From assembly GCF_006539865.1 (NCBI RefSeq), contig NZ_BJNV01000042.1, forward strand, positions 1 to 44,969: a stretch of 44,969 nucleotides of DNA. The letters are read 5' to 3'. Position 1 is the stretch's first letter. Every line of letters starts with the position of its first letter. Positions 9,903 through 23,298 of this stretch are shown piece after piece. The stretch is from Zoogloea ramigera (GTDB taxonomy: Bacteria > Pseudomonadota > Gammaproteobacteria > Burkholderiales > Rhodocyclaceae). Position numbers and translations under genes: made by a program. The notes below the pieces were generated by a model that did not search any database, was not told where the DNA came from, and saw nothing but the letters and a program-made list of their open reading frames with translations.

Positions 9903-10979
9903 ATGAGCGTCATGCCCCCTGTAGCGATGTTCCGTCGCGCCGGCTCCCTGCTGGCGCTCCTTCTGGCTGCCCTGTCGTTTTCGGCGCCTTCTTCCGCACT
10001 TGCCACTGATTCCGCGCCGCTGATGCCGGAAGCCTCCGCACGTTCCGGCCTCAAGCTCTCGTCGCCGGCCGCGTTGGCCGCCGGCCGCTTCAAGTTCGAC
10101 GGCGAACCCGAAGCCGCCGAGGACGAACCGGCCGCAGACGTCGCACCGCGCCCGATCCACAACGTCGACAAGAGCGAGTATGCGCTGCCGACCACCTTGC
10201 CGGGCAGTGGCAGCCAGTTCCGTGAGAAGGGTGTCGCCAGCTGGTATGGCAAGATGTTCCACGGCCGCAAGACCTCCAGCGGCGACACCTACGACATGTA
10301 CGCGATGACCGCAGCCCACCCGAGCCTGCCGATTCCCAGCTACGTGAGGGTGACCAACCTCAATAATGGCCGTTCGGCGGTGGTCCGGGTGAATGACCGC
10401 GGCCCCTTCCATCCGGGCCGCATCATCGACCTCTCCTACGCCGCAGCCTACAAGCTCGGTTATACCGACCAGGGTCAGGCCAATGTCGAGGTGGCGCTGG
10501 TGCTGCCTGAAGACGTGGCGCTGGTCCACCCGGCGCGCCCGATCCCGCCGGTGCGCAAGGCCAGGCCGGCGCTGCAGCCGACCATCGCAGCCGCACGTCA
10601 GCAAGCGGCTCCGGCGGCGGCCCCTGCCGAGGTGCCGCGCCCGATGCAGCCCGAGTTGCCCGTGGTGGCGAGCGTTCAGCCGGCCGTGGTGCCTGTCGCC
10701 TTGGCCACCGTCGCTGCCGCTGGCGGCAAGCAGCCCGAGCGCGGTGGTTCGCAGGTCTTTTTGCAGCTGGGGTCCTTCCCGTCGCTGCCCAATGCAGAGT
10801 CCTTCAAGGTCTTCGTCGAGAGTGAGCTCAAGTGGCTCCGCGAGTCGGTGCTGGTGCTGTCCTCCGAGGGCAAGTACCGCCTCCATATCGGCCCCTTTCC
10901 GTCGGCTGCCGAGGCTCGTTCGATGGCCGAGCGGATCGCCGGGACGCTCAAGCTCAAGCCTTTCGTCGTCCAGCGCTGA
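9903..10979 (+). CDS. rlpA: RlpA family septal lytic transglycosylase, SPOR domain
   Basis: RlpA cleaves denuded glycan strands at division sites. The 358-residue product has a signal peptide (hydrophobic core SLLALLLAALSFSA), a disordered acidic linker, the double-psi beta-barrel domain at about 105-200 (GVASWYGKMFHGRKTSSGD, VRVNDRGPFHPGRIIDLS with the catalytic Asp), a Pro/Ala-rich linker and a C-terminal SPOR domain (about 280-357, VFLQLGSFPSLPNAESF) that targets bare glycan at the septum. Unlike the classical rare lipoprotein A, no lipobox cysteine is seen, so it is probably a soluble periplasmic form. Translation may start at 9903 or at the ATG at 9912, which is better spaced from AGGA at 9900. 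It follows mrdB by 36 bp. Confidence 0.93.
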   Translation: MSVMPPVAMFRRAGSLLALLLAALSFSAPSSALATDSAPLMPEASARSGLKLSSPAALAAGRFKFDGEPEAAEDEPAADVAPRPIHNVDKSEYALPTTLPGSGSQFREKGVASWYGKMFHGRKTSSGDTYDMYAMTAAHPSLPIPSYVRVTNLNNGRSAVVRVNDRGPFHPGRIIDLSYAAAYKLGYTDQGQANVEVALVLPEDVALVHPARPIPPVRKARPALQPTIAAARQQAAPAAAPAEVPRPMQPELPVVASVQPAVVPVALATVAAAGGKQPERGGSQVFLQLGSFPSLPNAESFKVFVESELKWLRESVLVLSSEGKYRLHIGPFPSAAEARSMAERIAGTLKLKPFVVQR

Positions 10980-10997
10980 CCCTTTTGCCGTGGCTGG

Positions 10998-11013
10998 CCA
11001 CGCCCCGGCGTGG
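10998..11013 (+). terminator. Possible weak terminator after rlpA
   Basis: CCACGC and GCGTGG form a 6-bp stem with a CCCG tetraloop 18 bp after the rlpA stop, followed by GCTGGTTTGC. The U-tract is poor, so termination here is uncertain. Confidence 0.3.
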
Positions 11014-11112
11014 GCTGGTTTGCGGGTTGGGTTGCAGGGGTGCAACGCATGTTGTTTTTTTGCGAAAAGCATAAAACCATGCTGGTAACAAGGAAATTTT
11101 TCTCATCTCGTC

Positions 11113-11118
11113 TATAGT
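11113..11118 (+). promoter_or_regulatory. Candidate -10 element upstream of small Cys-rich gene
   Basis: TATAGT (5 of 6 to consensus) sits in a conspicuously AT-rich 60-bp stretch (11045-11130), 26 bp before the next start codon. No good -35 is at the expected distance, so it may depend on an activator or may not be the true element. Confidence 0.35.
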
Positions 11119-11144
11119 GAAATAAACACGCGAGGAGAAAGATC

Positions 11145-11453
11145 ATGAGCTTCATCGATTCGCCCATCAGCCGTTGCGAAGCCGTTCGCGAAATGGTGCT
11201 GACCGACCAGACCCAGGGCCAATGTGCGCTTGAGCACGGATGTCCGCCAGGGCGTAACTGCCCGCTGGATGGTTGTTTTGCCGAAATCTCCGGTGTCACC
11301 GAAGCGGCCGTGGTTGCCGAGGTGCTCGCTGCCGAAGCGGCCCATCATGTTCAGGAGGAGTCTCCGACCTCATGGCAAACCGAACCCTCGGAACCCGTCA
11401 AAAGCTCGTTTTCCGCGGTCCCGACAAAGGACCAGGAAAGGCTGGCAGCCTGA
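11145..11453 (+). CDS. Small cysteine-containing hypothetical protein
   Basis: This is a 102-residue protein whose family I do not recognise. The start is well supported by AGGAG at 11132-11136, 8 bp before the ATG. Five cysteines lie at residues 11, 27, 33, 39 and 44, the last four within 18 residues as C-x5-C-x5-C-x4-C, which could hold a metal or form disulfides. No signal peptide is seen, so a cytosolic metal site is more likely. The region after residue 60 is Ser/Thr/Pro-rich and looks disordered. Its 3' end overlaps the next small gene by 82 bp in another frame, suggesting that the two are expressed together. It has its own AT-rich upstream region rather than being tied to rlpA. Confidence 0.7.
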   Translation: MSFIDSPISRCEAVREMVLTDQTQGQCALEHGCPPGRNCPLDGCFAEISGVTEAAVVAEVLAAEAAHHVQEESPTSWQTEPSEPVKSSFSAVPTKDQERLAA

Positions 11454-11608
11454 GCAGGCCCCGAAACCCCCTTGTGGCGCCGGCGCTGCTGCGCAAGGCC
11501 GGTGCCCACGAGAAGACGGTGGGGGCTATGCGGCAGGCGTCAAAGCGCGAGCTTGCCCGGCAGCTTGAAAAGCCTGCCGGAGGTGAGGGGGCCAAGAAGC
11601 CAGGCTGA
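11372..11608 (+). CDS. Small basic hypothetical protein (RNPLVAPALLRKAGAHEK type)
   Basis: This 78-residue very basic protein is read in a different frame from the end of the preceding gene. AGGAGGAG at 11353-11360 lies 11 bp before the ATG. The motif RNPLVAPALLRKAGAHEK followed by a Lys/Arg/Ala helix resembles a small uncharacterised protein that I recall as recurrent in proteobacterial genomes (R-N-P-x-V-x-x-A-x-x-RKAGAH-x-K). That match is from memory and needs a search. A basic helix could bind nucleic acid, but no function is claimed. The 82-bp overlap with the upstream gene is unusually long for real gene pairs, so one of the two ends may be non-functional. Confidence 0.6.
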   Translation: MANRTLGTRQKLVFRGPDKGPGKAGSLSRPRNPLVAPALLRKAGAHEKTVGAMRQASKRELARQLEKPAGGEGAKKPG

Positions 11609-11812
11609 GAGTTCCGCTGGAAGCCCTGCGGGCTGTGGCTGTGGTGGTATTGACTTGCGAAACGCCTTGTCGGGCAGGCTTGGGAAGCGTTGTGTGCCGG
11701 GTTTATGGCCGCAGCGCTTTTTTGCTTTTTGTCGTGGCGCTGTTGCTGTTACCCGTGGCGTTTTCCGAAACACGTTTTTATCCGCCTTTGCTGCAGCCCC
11801 GATGCTGCTACA

Positions 11813-11897
11813 GGTGAGAACAAATTCGCACTTGGTCGGTAGAGCCGGGGTGGGGCCTTTATTTTGGCCTCCGTGCGCAAATGAATTCGCACCGACA
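11813..11897. repeat. REP-like cluster of imperfect palindromes
   Basis: Two imperfect palindromes with a shared core ATTCGCAC (11814-11831 and 11873-11892) flank a GGGGCC/GGCCTC hairpin centred near 11860. GTCGGT at 11835-11840 also pairs with ACCGAC at 11891-11896, so the unit can fold as a larger cruciform. The form is that of repetitive extragenic palindromic elements, which are short non-coding repeats usually found many times per genome. Copy number cannot be checked inside this window. Confidence 0.55.
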
Positions 11898-12245
11898 GGG
11901 AGCCAGGCCGGTTTGGAGTATTGCCAGCGGATGGCTGGGGCAGAGCCTTTGTTTTTGGCTTGCCGAGGTTCGGCCACCCAGGTCGCCGATGAGCGAGCGC
12001 CTTCGGTAAAACCCAGGCGCTGCCTCAGCACCCGCTATCGTGTCTCCATCGTGCCCTTGACCCACTCGCCCGACACAGGATGCGGGCTTTCCGCCGGCTC
12101 GTCTGGTGAGGGCCCGGCTTTGCCGGCGGGGTGCCCGCGACGGCGCAAGGCAGCTCGGTGCCGTAGCTCGTATTCATGCGCCGCTGGGGGGGCGGCGTGG
12201 TGTTTTCGTAACGCCCGACATGCGTCGTTGCCGAGTCGAGGGCTC

Positions 12246-12276
12246 GCCGGGAAACGGCCGTCGACCGCTTCCCGGC
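12246..12276 (-). terminator. Hairpin downstream of parB
   Basis: GCCGGGAA (12246-12253) pairs with TTCCCGGC (12269-12276), extended by an inner CGG/CCG pair, about 40 bp past the parB stop on the minus strand. No U-tract follows, so it is either a Rho-assisted end or a 3' stability hairpin. Confidence 0.4.
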
Positions 12277-12313
12277 TCCGCGATGAACGCTTGAATACCC
12301 GATGTAGTCAGGT

Positions 12314-13192
12314 TCAGCGCAGTTTCTCTAGCAGGCCTTCGAGCTGGTCCAGGTCACCGAACTGGATGGTGACGGCGCCGGCGCCTTTCTTGTTGGCCTT
12401 GATCTTCACCGTCGCGCCGAGGCGGTCGGCGATTTCCTCTTCGAGGCGCAGGATGTCCCGGCTCGGTTGCGGGGTCGGCAGCTTGGACTTGGGGTTGAGC
12501 GCCTGCTGGGCGAGGCGCTCGGCTTCACGCACCGACAGCCCGCGGGCGGCGATCAGGTTGGCCAGGCCGATCTGGGTGGCGCCGTCGAGGGGCAGCAGCG
12601 CCCGGGCGTGGCCCATGTCGATGTCGCCCGCCATCAGCAGCTCCTGCACCGGTGCGGCCAGCTGCAGCAGACGCAGCAGGTTGGAGGCAGCCGGGCGGGA
12701 GCGCCCGACGGCCTCGGCGGCCTGCTGGTGGGTCATGCCGAACTCGTCGATGAGGCGCTGGATGCCGCCGGCCTCTTCGAGGGGGTTGAGGTCTTCCCGC
12801 TGGATGTTCTCGATGAGGGACATCGCCAGCGCCGCCTCGTCGGGGATGTCCCGCACCAGGCAGGGCACCTCGGCGAGGCCGGCGATCTGGGCGGCACGCC
12901 AGCGGCGTTCGCCGGCGATGATTTCGTAGCGCTTTGCGTCGAAGAGCCCGCCCTGGGGCCCTTCCAGGCGCCGCACCAGGATCGGCTGCATCACGCCCTG
13001 GGTCTTGATCGAGGCGGCGAGCTCTTCGAGGGAGCCCGGGTCCATGCGGGTACGGGGCTGGTATCGGCCCGGCTGCAGCTCGGTGGCGGGCAGGGTCTGC
13101 AGTTCGCCCCCGGAGCTGTCGCCGTCGTCGTTGTTGGCGGCGAGGAGGGCGTCGAGGCCACGGCCGAGGCCTTTGAGTTTGGGAGGTGCCAT
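12314..13192 (-). CDS. parB: Chromosome partitioning protein ParB
   Basis: ParB binds parS sites near the origin, loads as a CTP-dependent clamp and spreads to form the segregation complex. The 292 residues show the usual order: N-terminal PKLKGLGRGLDALLA (ParA-contact box), the CTP-binding ParB/Srx fold with YEIIAGERRWRAAQ (GERRWRA box) at about 105-120 and SLIENIQREDLNPLEEA, a helix-turn-helix (MTHQQAAEAVGRSRPAASNLLRLL) at about 155-180, and a C-terminal dimerisation region. It is the last gene of mnmG-rsmG-parA-parB, 70 bp after parA. The ATP synthase operon, often next in related genomes, does not follow here. Confidence 0.97.
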   Translation of the reverse strand: MAPPKLKGLGRGLDALLAANNDDGDSSGGELQTLPATELQPGRYQPRTRMDPGSLEELAASIKTQGVMQPILVRRLEGPQGGLFDAKRYEIIAGERRWRAAQIAGLAEVPCLVRDIPDEAALAMSLIENIQREDLNPLEEAGGIQRLIDEFGMTHQQAAEAVGRSRPAASNLLRLLQLAAPVQELLMAGDIDMGHARALLPLDGATQIGLANLIAARGLSVREAERLAQQALNPKSKLPTPQPSRDILRLEEEIADRLGATVKIKANKKGAGAVTIQFGDLDQLEGLLEKLR

Positions 13193-13262
13193 GTTCGCTC
13201 TCAGGGATTCGCCGGGTGATGCGGCGATCCGGTGGCGCCGCTGTCAGGGGTGTGTCGTTGCA

Positions 13263-14033
13263 TCAGAGGGTCTTGACCCGTTCGATCATCTCTTTGGCGA
13301 AGGCCAGGTAGGCCTGGGCGCCCTTGGCGCTGCGGTCGAAGACCACGCCGGGGATGCCGTGGCTGGGCGCTTCGGCCAGGCGCACGTTGCGCGGCACCAC
13401 GGCCTTGAAGACCTTGTCGCCGAAGTGCGCCTCGAGCTGGGCCGAAACCTGCTGCTGGAGCGTGACGCGGGGATCGAACATGACCCGCAGCAGGCCGATG
13501 ATGGAGAGGTCGCGGTTGAGGTTGGCGTGCACCTTCTTGATCGAGTTGACCAGGTCGGACAGGCCTTCGAGGGCGTAGTACTCGCACTGCATCGGGATGA
13601 TCACGCCGTGGGCGGAGCACAGGCCGTTGAGGGTGAGCAGCGACAGCGAGGGCGGGCAGTCGATCAGGATGAAGTCGTATTCGCCGGCGTGCAGGGCGAG
13701 GGCGTCGCGCAGGCGGTTTTCGCGGCGGTCGAGGCCGACCAGTTCGATCTCGGCGCCGGCCAGGTCACGGTTGGCGGGGATCAGGTCGTAGTTGCCGGTC
13801 TCGGAGCGCACGCGGGCTTCGGCCACGGTGCACAGGCCGACCAGCAGGTGATACACCGACTGGCTGAGGCCGCGCTTGTCGATGCCGCTGCCCATGGTCG
13901 CGTTGCCCTGGGGGTCGAGGTCGATGAGCAGCACGCGCTGGCCGGCGGTGGCGAGGCCGGCGGCGAGGTTCACGCAGGTGGTCGTCTTGCCGACGCCACC
14001 CTTCTGGTTGGCGATGCAGAAAATGCGGGCCAT
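13263..14033 (-). CDS. parA: Chromosome partitioning ATPase ParA
   Basis: ParA is a deviant-Walker ATPase that binds the nucleoid as an ATP dimer and pulls ParB-parS complexes apart. The 256 residues start MARIFCIANQKGGVGKTT, with the deviant Walker A KGGVGKTT at 11-18 (signature Lys first). DLDPQGNATMGSG (Walker A' region) and FILIDCPPSLSLLTLN (Walker B) follow. Short N-terminus without a helix-turn-helix means chromosomal Soj-type rather than plasmid type I ParA. The start lies one base after the rsmG stop, so translation is probably coupled. Confidence 0.97.
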   Translation of the reverse strand: MARIFCIANQKGGVGKTTTCVNLAAGLATAGQRVLLIDLDPQGNATMGSGIDKRGLSQSVYHLLVGLCTVAEARVRSETGNYDLIPANRDLAGAEIELVGLDRRENRLRDALALHAGEYDFILIDCPPSLSLLTLNGLCSAHGVIIPMQCEYYALEGLSDLVNSIKKVHANLNRDLSIIGLLRVMFDPRVTLQQQVSAQLEAHFGDKVFKAVVPRNVRLAEAPSHGIPGVVFDRSAKGAQAYLAFAKEMIERVKTL

Positions 14034-14034
14034 G

Positions 14035-14670
14035 TCAGGTTCGTTTCACGATGAGGAGGTGACGCTCGGCGTCAAGGCCGGGCACGGCCAGTTCGATGCT
14101 CTGCTCCAGCGCGAAGCCGGCCGGGATGCGGGCGATTTCGTCGGCGGGGTAGATGCCTTTCATGGCGAGGATGCGGGTGTCGGGGCCGGCCAGGTGGGCG
14201 GTTAGGGCGACGAAGTCGGCCAGGTCGGCAAAGGCGCGGGAGATGATGCCGTCCGGCGCCTCGGGGGCGTAGGCGGGCTGCCAGTTTTCGATGCGCGCGT
14301 GGTGGGCGCGGAAGTTGGGCAGCTTGAGCTCGATGCGGGCCTGGTTCTGGAAGCTGGCCTTCTTTTGCACGGTCTCGACGGAGTCGACCTGCAGGTCGGG
14401 CCGGGCGATGGCCAGCACGACGCCGGGCAGGCCGCCGCCGGAGCCTACATCCACCAGCCGCTTGATGCCGGCCAGGGCCGGCAGCGCCGACAGCGAATCG
14501 AGCAGGTGGTGGGTGAGCACCTGGCCTTCGTCGCGGATGGCGGTGAGGTTATAGACCTTGTTCCACTTGATCAGCAGCCGGGCGAAGGCGTCGAGGCGCT
14601 CGGGCGTGTCGGCGGGCAGATCGAGGCCGAGGGCCTGGATGCCGCTGGAGAGGGCGTCTTGCAGGTTCAT
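14035..14670 (-). CDS. rsmG: 16S rRNA (guanine-N7) methyltransferase RsmG
   Basis: RsmG methylates N7 of G527 in 16S rRNA using S-adenosylmethionine; loss of the modification causes low-level streptomycin resistance in other bacteria. Starting at the ATG that overlaps the mnmG stop (ATGA) gives 211 residues, [18 protein letters not shown], the normal length; a longer in-frame start inside mnmG is rejected. The SAM motif [20 protein letters not shown] is at about 67-86 and [20 protein letters not shown] precedes it, both typical of the family. Confidence 0.96.
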   Translation of the reverse strand: MNLQDALSSGIQALGLDLPADTPERLDAFARLLIKWNKVYNLTAIRDEGQVLTHHLLDSLSALPALAGIKRLVDVGSGGGLPGVVLAIARPDLQVDSVETVQKKASFQNQARIELKLPNFRAHHARIENWQPAYAPEAPDGIISRAFADLADFVALTAHLAGPDTRILAMKGIYPADEIARIPAGFALEQSIELAVPGLDAERHLLIVKRT

Positions 14671-16571
14671 TCGGGCTTGTGCTCCGTGCCGCGGGCCAGC
14701 TCGCCGCGCTTGAGCCACACCAGCAGCAGCGAGATGGCGGCGGGGGTGATGCCCTGGATGCGGCTGGCCTGGCCGATGGTCTCGGGCTTGTGCTGGTTGA
14801 GGCGGCCCTGCACCTCTTTGGAGAGGCCGCGCACGGTGGTGTAGTCGAGGTCGGCGGGCAGGCGGGTGTTCTCGGCGCCGGCGTGGCGGGCGACTTCGTC
14901 CTGCTGGCGGTCGATGTAGCCCTGGTACTTGGCGGCGATCTCGAGCTGCTCGACCACCTGCGGGTCGGTCTCGGGGGCTTCGGGGGCGCCGGGCAGGGTC
15001 ATCAGCGCGGCGTAGCTCACGTTGGGGCGGCGCAGCAGGTCGAAGTAGCTGTATTCGCGCTCGATGCTCTTGCCGAGCACGGCCTCGGCGGCTTCCGCCG
15101 GAACCTTGGCCGGGGTCGCCCAGGTGGCGCGCAGGCGGGCGGATTCGCGCTCGATGGCCTCGCGCTTGGTGCAGAAGGCGGCCCAGCGTTCGTCGTCCAC
15201 CAGGCCGAGGCCGCGGCCGATTTCGGTGAGGCGCAGGTCAGCGTTGTCCTCGCGCAGGCTGAGGCGGTATTCGGCGCGGGAGGTGAACATCCGGTAGGGC
15301 TCGGAGACGCCGCGGGTGATGAGGTCGTCCACCAGCACGCCGAGGTAGGCCTCGTCGCGGCGCGGGCACCAGGGCTCGCGGCCCTGCACCTGCAGCGCGG
15401 CGTTGATGCCGGCCAGCAGGCCCTGGGCGGCAGCTTCTTCGTAGCCGGTGGTGCCGTTGATCTGGCCGGCGAAGAACAGGCCACCGATCGACTTGGTCTC
15501 GAGGCTGGACTTGAGCTTGCGCGGGTCGAAGTAGTCGTACTCGATGGCGTAGCCGGGGCGCAGGATGTGGCAGTTCTCGAGGCCCTTGATGGAGCGCACG
15601 ATGTCGAGCTGGACGTCAAAGGGCAGGCTGGTGGAGATCCCGTTGGGATAGATCTCGTGGGTGTCGAGGCCTTCGGGCTCGAGGAAGACGTGGTGGCTGT
15701 CCTTGTCGGCGAAGCGGTGGATCTTGTCTTCGATGCTCGGGCAGTAGCGCGGGCCGACGCCTTCGATCACGCCGGCGTACATCGGCGAGCGGTCGAGGTT
15801 GGCGCGGATGATGTCGTGGGTGCGGCTGTTGGTGCTGGTGATCCAGCACGGCAGCTGGCGCGGGTGCTGGCTGGCCTTGCCGAGGAAGCTGAACACCGGC
15901 ACCGGGTCGTCGCCGGGCTGTTCCTGCATCACCGAGAAGTCGATGGTGCGGGCGTCGAGGCGCGGCGGCGTGCCGGTTTTGAGGCGGCCCTGGGGCAGCG
16001 CGAGCTCCTTGAGGCGCTGGCCGAGGCTGATCGCCGGCGGGTCGCCGGCGCGGCCGGCGGAGTAGTTCTGCATCCCGACGTGGATCAGCCCGTTGAGGAA
16101 GGTGCCGGCGGTGAGCACCACTGCGGGCGCCTCGAAGCGCAGGCCGATCTGGGTGACGACGCCGGTGACCCGGTCGCCCACCACGGTGAGGTCGTCCACG
16201 GCCTGCTGGAAGATCTGCAGGTTGGGCTGGTTCTCGAGGCGGCGGCGGATCGCGGCCTTGTACAGCACCCGGTCGGCCTGGGCGCGGGTGGCACGCACGG
16301 CCGGGCCCTTGCTGGCGTTGAGGATGCGGAACTGGATGCCGCCTTCGTCGGTGGCCGCAGCCATGGCGCCGCCGAGGGCGTCGACCTCCTTCACCAGATG
16401 CCCCTTGCCGATGCCGCCGATGGACGGGTTGCAGCTCATCTGGCCGAGGGTTTCGATGTTGTGGGTGAGCAGCAGGGTGGAGCATCCGGCCCGTGCTGCG
16501 GCGAGAGCAGCTTCGGTGCCGGCATGGCCGCCGCCGACAACGATCACGTCGAATCGGGTGGGGTGAAGCAT
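14667..16571 (-). CDS. mnmG: tRNA uridine-5-carboxymethylaminomethyl synthase MnmG (GidA)
   Basis: MnmG is an FAD enzyme that, with MnmE, installs the cmnm5 group on U34 of tRNAs reading NNA/NNG codons. The 634 residues have the N-terminal dinucleotide-binding motif [19 protein letters not shown] (about 11-29), the GidA signature [12 protein letters not shown] and a second signature [17 protein letters not shown], plus the C-terminal helical MnmE/tRNA-binding region that includes [14 protein letters not shown]. It is the first gene of the minus-strand cluster and overlaps rsmG by 4 bp. Confidence 0.97.
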   Translation of the reverse strand: MLHPTRFDVIVVGGGHAGTEAALAAARAGCSTLLLTHNIETLGQMSCNPSIGGIGKGHLVKEVDALGGAMAAATDEGGIQFRILNASKGPAVRATRAQADRVLYKAAIRRRLENQPNLQIFQQAVDDLTVVGDRVTGVVTQIGLRFEAPAVVLTAGTFLNGLIHVGMQNYSAGRAGDPPAISLGQRLKELALPQGRLKTGTPPRLDARTIDFSVMQEQPGDDPVPVFSFLGKASQHPRQLPCWITSTNSRTHDIIRANLDRSPMYAGVIEGVGPRYCPSIEDKIHRFADKDSHHVFLEPEGLDTHEIYPNGISTSLPFDVQLDIVRSIKGLENCHILRPGYAIEYDYFDPRKLKSSLETKSIGGLFFAGQINGTTGYEEAAAQGLLAGINAALQVQGREPWCPRRDEAYLGVLVDDLITRGVSEPYRMFTSRAEYRLSLREDNADLRLTEIGRGLGLVDDERWAAFCTKREAIERESARLRATWATPAKVPAEAAEAVLGKSIEREYSYFDLLRRPNVSYAALMTLPGAPEAPETDPQVVEQLEIAAKYQGYIDRQQDEVARHAGAENTRLPADLDYTTVRGLSKEVQGRLNQHKPETIGQASRIQGITPAAISLLLVWLKRGELARGTEHKPE

Positions 16572-17037
16572 TGGGAAACCGGGGAAGGTGGATCGGGGGA
16601 GCCGAATAATACGGCCTTGCGCTGCAAAAATACAGCGCTGCGCACCCCGGTTGAGGCGAAAATCAACGCTTTTACAACGGCTTACCGTATTTTGAAGAGC
16701 GCTCTGGGGGCGTTGCCGGCAGTCCGATGGCGGGAGTTCGGGCCGTACGTTTCATGGGGGGCTCAATACCGGCGCCGTGCCGCCGTTAAAAAGTGAAGGT
16801 CAGACGGCGGTCGGCCGCTTTCCGCCAACCGGAGCGCCGCGAGGACGCTGGCTCTCTGCTGTGGTGATCGCCCGGTGGCTTTCTCCAGCCGGGCCCGGGT
16901 AGGGCCTGTTTTCTGGATAATCCGAAGTACGGTATTCGGCTGCAGCGGAAGCGGGTGTGGGTGGGGGTTTCCGGGGCTGAAGGTGCGAGTTCCGTAAGTG
17001 TGCAATCTGTGATGGTGATCGAGCGGGTCCATGGTCA
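16572..17037. other. 466-bp divergent intergenic region mnmG / hybrid kinase
   Basis: The mnmG side is AT-rich and holds the candidate promoter at 16606-16634. Near the kinase, an imperfect 18-bp palindrome at 16922-16939 (CCGAA/TTCGG arms) could be an operator. A minus-strand frame at 16763-17038 encodes a His/Pro/Arg-rich product with no recognisable feature and is not called. An 8-codon frame starts at 17031 and overlaps the kinase ATG; its significance is unknown. Confidence 0.5.
16606..16634 (-). promoter_or_regulatory. Candidate mnmG promoter
   Basis: Read on the minus strand, TGTATT, 17 bp, then TATTAT (5 of 6 to the -10 consensus) lies about 35 bp upstream of the mnmG ATG in an AT-rich pocket. 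The -35 match is poor, so confidence is modest. Confidence 0.4.
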
Positions 17038-21746
<4,709 letters not shown>

Positions 21747-21750
<4 letters not shown>

Positions 21751-23165
21751 GCGCCCCGGCCATCAACCCCTTTGTGTGGGCCGACTACTTTGAAACCGGC
21801 TTCGATGATGTCGATGGGCAGCACCACAAGCTGGTGGACTTCATCAATGCCCTCGCCGGCCGTGCCATCAGCGGTGTCCCGATCCGGCCGGACGAGCTCT
21901 CCCATTCCCTCGACGGGCTGGCCCGCTATGCAGTACATCACTTTGCGACCGAGGAGGCCCTGATGGAGCGGGCCGGGCTGGACCCGCGGCACATCGGGGC
22001 CCATCGCAAGGCGCACGCTGATTTCGTCACCCAGGTCGAGGCGATGCGTGGCACCGCCGACCCGATGGGGGCGCTGCCGGGGCTGTACAACTTCGTGACC
22101 AGCTGGCTGAGCTTCCATATCCTGGACACTGACCAGAGCATGGCGCGTCAGCTGCGCGCCGTGGCGGCCGGCGCCTCGCCAGCGCAAGCCTTCGTCGCCG
22201 ACCAGGCCCAGAGCCGCGACCCGGGCAGCACCGCCCTGATCGCTGCGGTGCGCAGCCTGCTCGGGCTGGTGGCCGAGCGCAACAAGGAGCTGCAGAACAT
22301 CAACGCCAGCCTCGAGGCCCGGGTCGCCGAACGCACCGCGGCCCTGACCGCCGCCAACCGCGATCTGCTCGCGGCCCAGCGGCGCCTCCACGAGGCCGAC
22401 CGTCTTGCCGTGGTGGGGCAGCTGGCCGCCGGCGTCGCCCATGAAATCAACAACCCGCTGGGCTTCATCACCGCCAACCTGCGGACGCTCCATCAATACG
22501 CCAGGCGTCTGCTCGCCCTGACCGAGGAGGCCGGCCGGCTGGCCGAGGCCGGCGGGCAGGGCGGCGCCTGGAAGGCCTTGCGGGGGGCGGCCGACCTGGA
22601 CTACGTGGCGGCCGACCTGCCGGGCCTGCTCGAGGAGAGCACCGGGGGGCTGCAGCGGGTCGGCGATATCGTCCAGGTGTTGCAGGGCCTGGCCAGCCCG
22701 GGGCCGCTGGAGTTCGCTCCGGTGCCGATGGCCCAGCTTCTCGACGGGGTGGTCGCAGCGACGGCAGACAGCCGTCAGCCCGGCCAGGTGCTGGAGCGCG
22801 ACTATGGCACCCTGCCGGTGCTCGAGGTCAATGCCGCGCTGCTCAGCAGCGCCCTGGAGGCCTTGCTCCACAACGCCGCCCAGGCCCTGGGCAGCGGTCC
22901 TGGCCGCATCATCCTGCGGGCGCGGGAGCACGATGGCGAACTGGTGATCGAGGTGGAGGACAACGGCTGCGGCATGGACGAAGCCACCTGCGCCCGGGTT
23001 TTCGAGCCCTTTTTCACGACCCGGCCGGTGGGGCAGGGGCGCGGGCTGGGCCTGTCTTCGGCCTATCGCTTCGTCGCCAGCCATGGTGGCCGCATCGTCG
23101 TGCGCAGCCGGCTTGGCCGGGGCACCTGTTTCCGGGTCACGCTGCCCCTCGAGCGGCCTCGCTGA
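21747..23165 (+). CDS. Bacteriohemerythrin-histidine kinase
   Basis: This 472-residue soluble kinase begins with a hemerythrin domain (about 9-135) in which all seven di-iron ligands can be placed: H26 (QHHKL), H65 and E69 (HFATEE), H86 and H90 (HRKAH), H124 and D129 (HILDTD). A coiled coil follows (about 175-215), then a DHp domain with H232 in [12 protein letters not shown] and an ATPase domain with [18 protein letters not shown] and GRGLGLS motifs. Hemerythrin di-iron sites bind O2 and can react with NO, so an oxygen/NO sensor role is inferred. It has no receiver or Hpt and must donate phosphate to a partner; the upstream hybrid kinase is an obvious candidate because of the ATGA overlap. 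A longer in-frame reading from inside the upstream gene is rejected. Confidence 0.92.
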
Positions 23166-23245
23166 GCGCCCCCAGGGAACCCATCCCCCGTGGGGGGGCA
23201 AGGAGACGTGGGGAGGCCCTGCGTTTCCTTGGGAGAACGATATGA

Positions 23246-23269
23246 AAAACCCGGCCGCGGCCGGGTTTT
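23246..23269. terminator. Bidirectional terminator between convergent kinase and htpX
   Basis: A perfect 24-bp palindrome: AAAA, then CCCGGCC/GGCCGGG arms, then TTTT. It ends with a U-run on either strand and sits between the convergent hemerythrin kinase and htpX genes. Confidence 0.85.
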
Positions 23270-23298
23270 GCATCTGGGTATCCGGGGTTACGGGCGCT

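Larger units (their letters stand above)
11609..12313. other. 705-bp region without a supported gene
   Basis: Long open frames here on both strands lack a ribosome site, a recognisable domain or consistent codon use, and the longest only run into the antisense of parB. The region holds a REP-like palindrome cluster (11813-11897) and a hairpin behind parB (12246-12276). A short frame at 11635-11817 would encode a hydrophobic stretch but has no convincing start. The region separates plus-strand small genes from the convergent parB end. Confidence 0.6.

Noticed and set aside
11635-11817. Small plus-strand frame with a hydrophobic stretch (LLFVVALLLLP)
   Set aside because: No ribosome site or conserved start, and it ends inside the palindrome cluster; composition alone can explain the hydrophobic run.
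11540-12031. 163-codon minus-strand frame in the gap before parB
   Set aside because: It runs straight across the REP-like palindromes, has no ribosome site and no domain; the GANSFAHGG..KCEFVL part is simply the translated repeat.
14038-14053. GTTTCACG near the parA/rsmG junction as a parS site
   Set aside because: Only one half matches the TGTTTCACGTGAAACA consensus, and the bases encode the conserved rsmG C-terminus.
23166-23245. G-rich/C-rich stretch after the hemerythrin kinase as a mobile repeat
   Set aside because: Only short mononucleotide runs; no second arm like that of the uvrA insertion and no target duplication.
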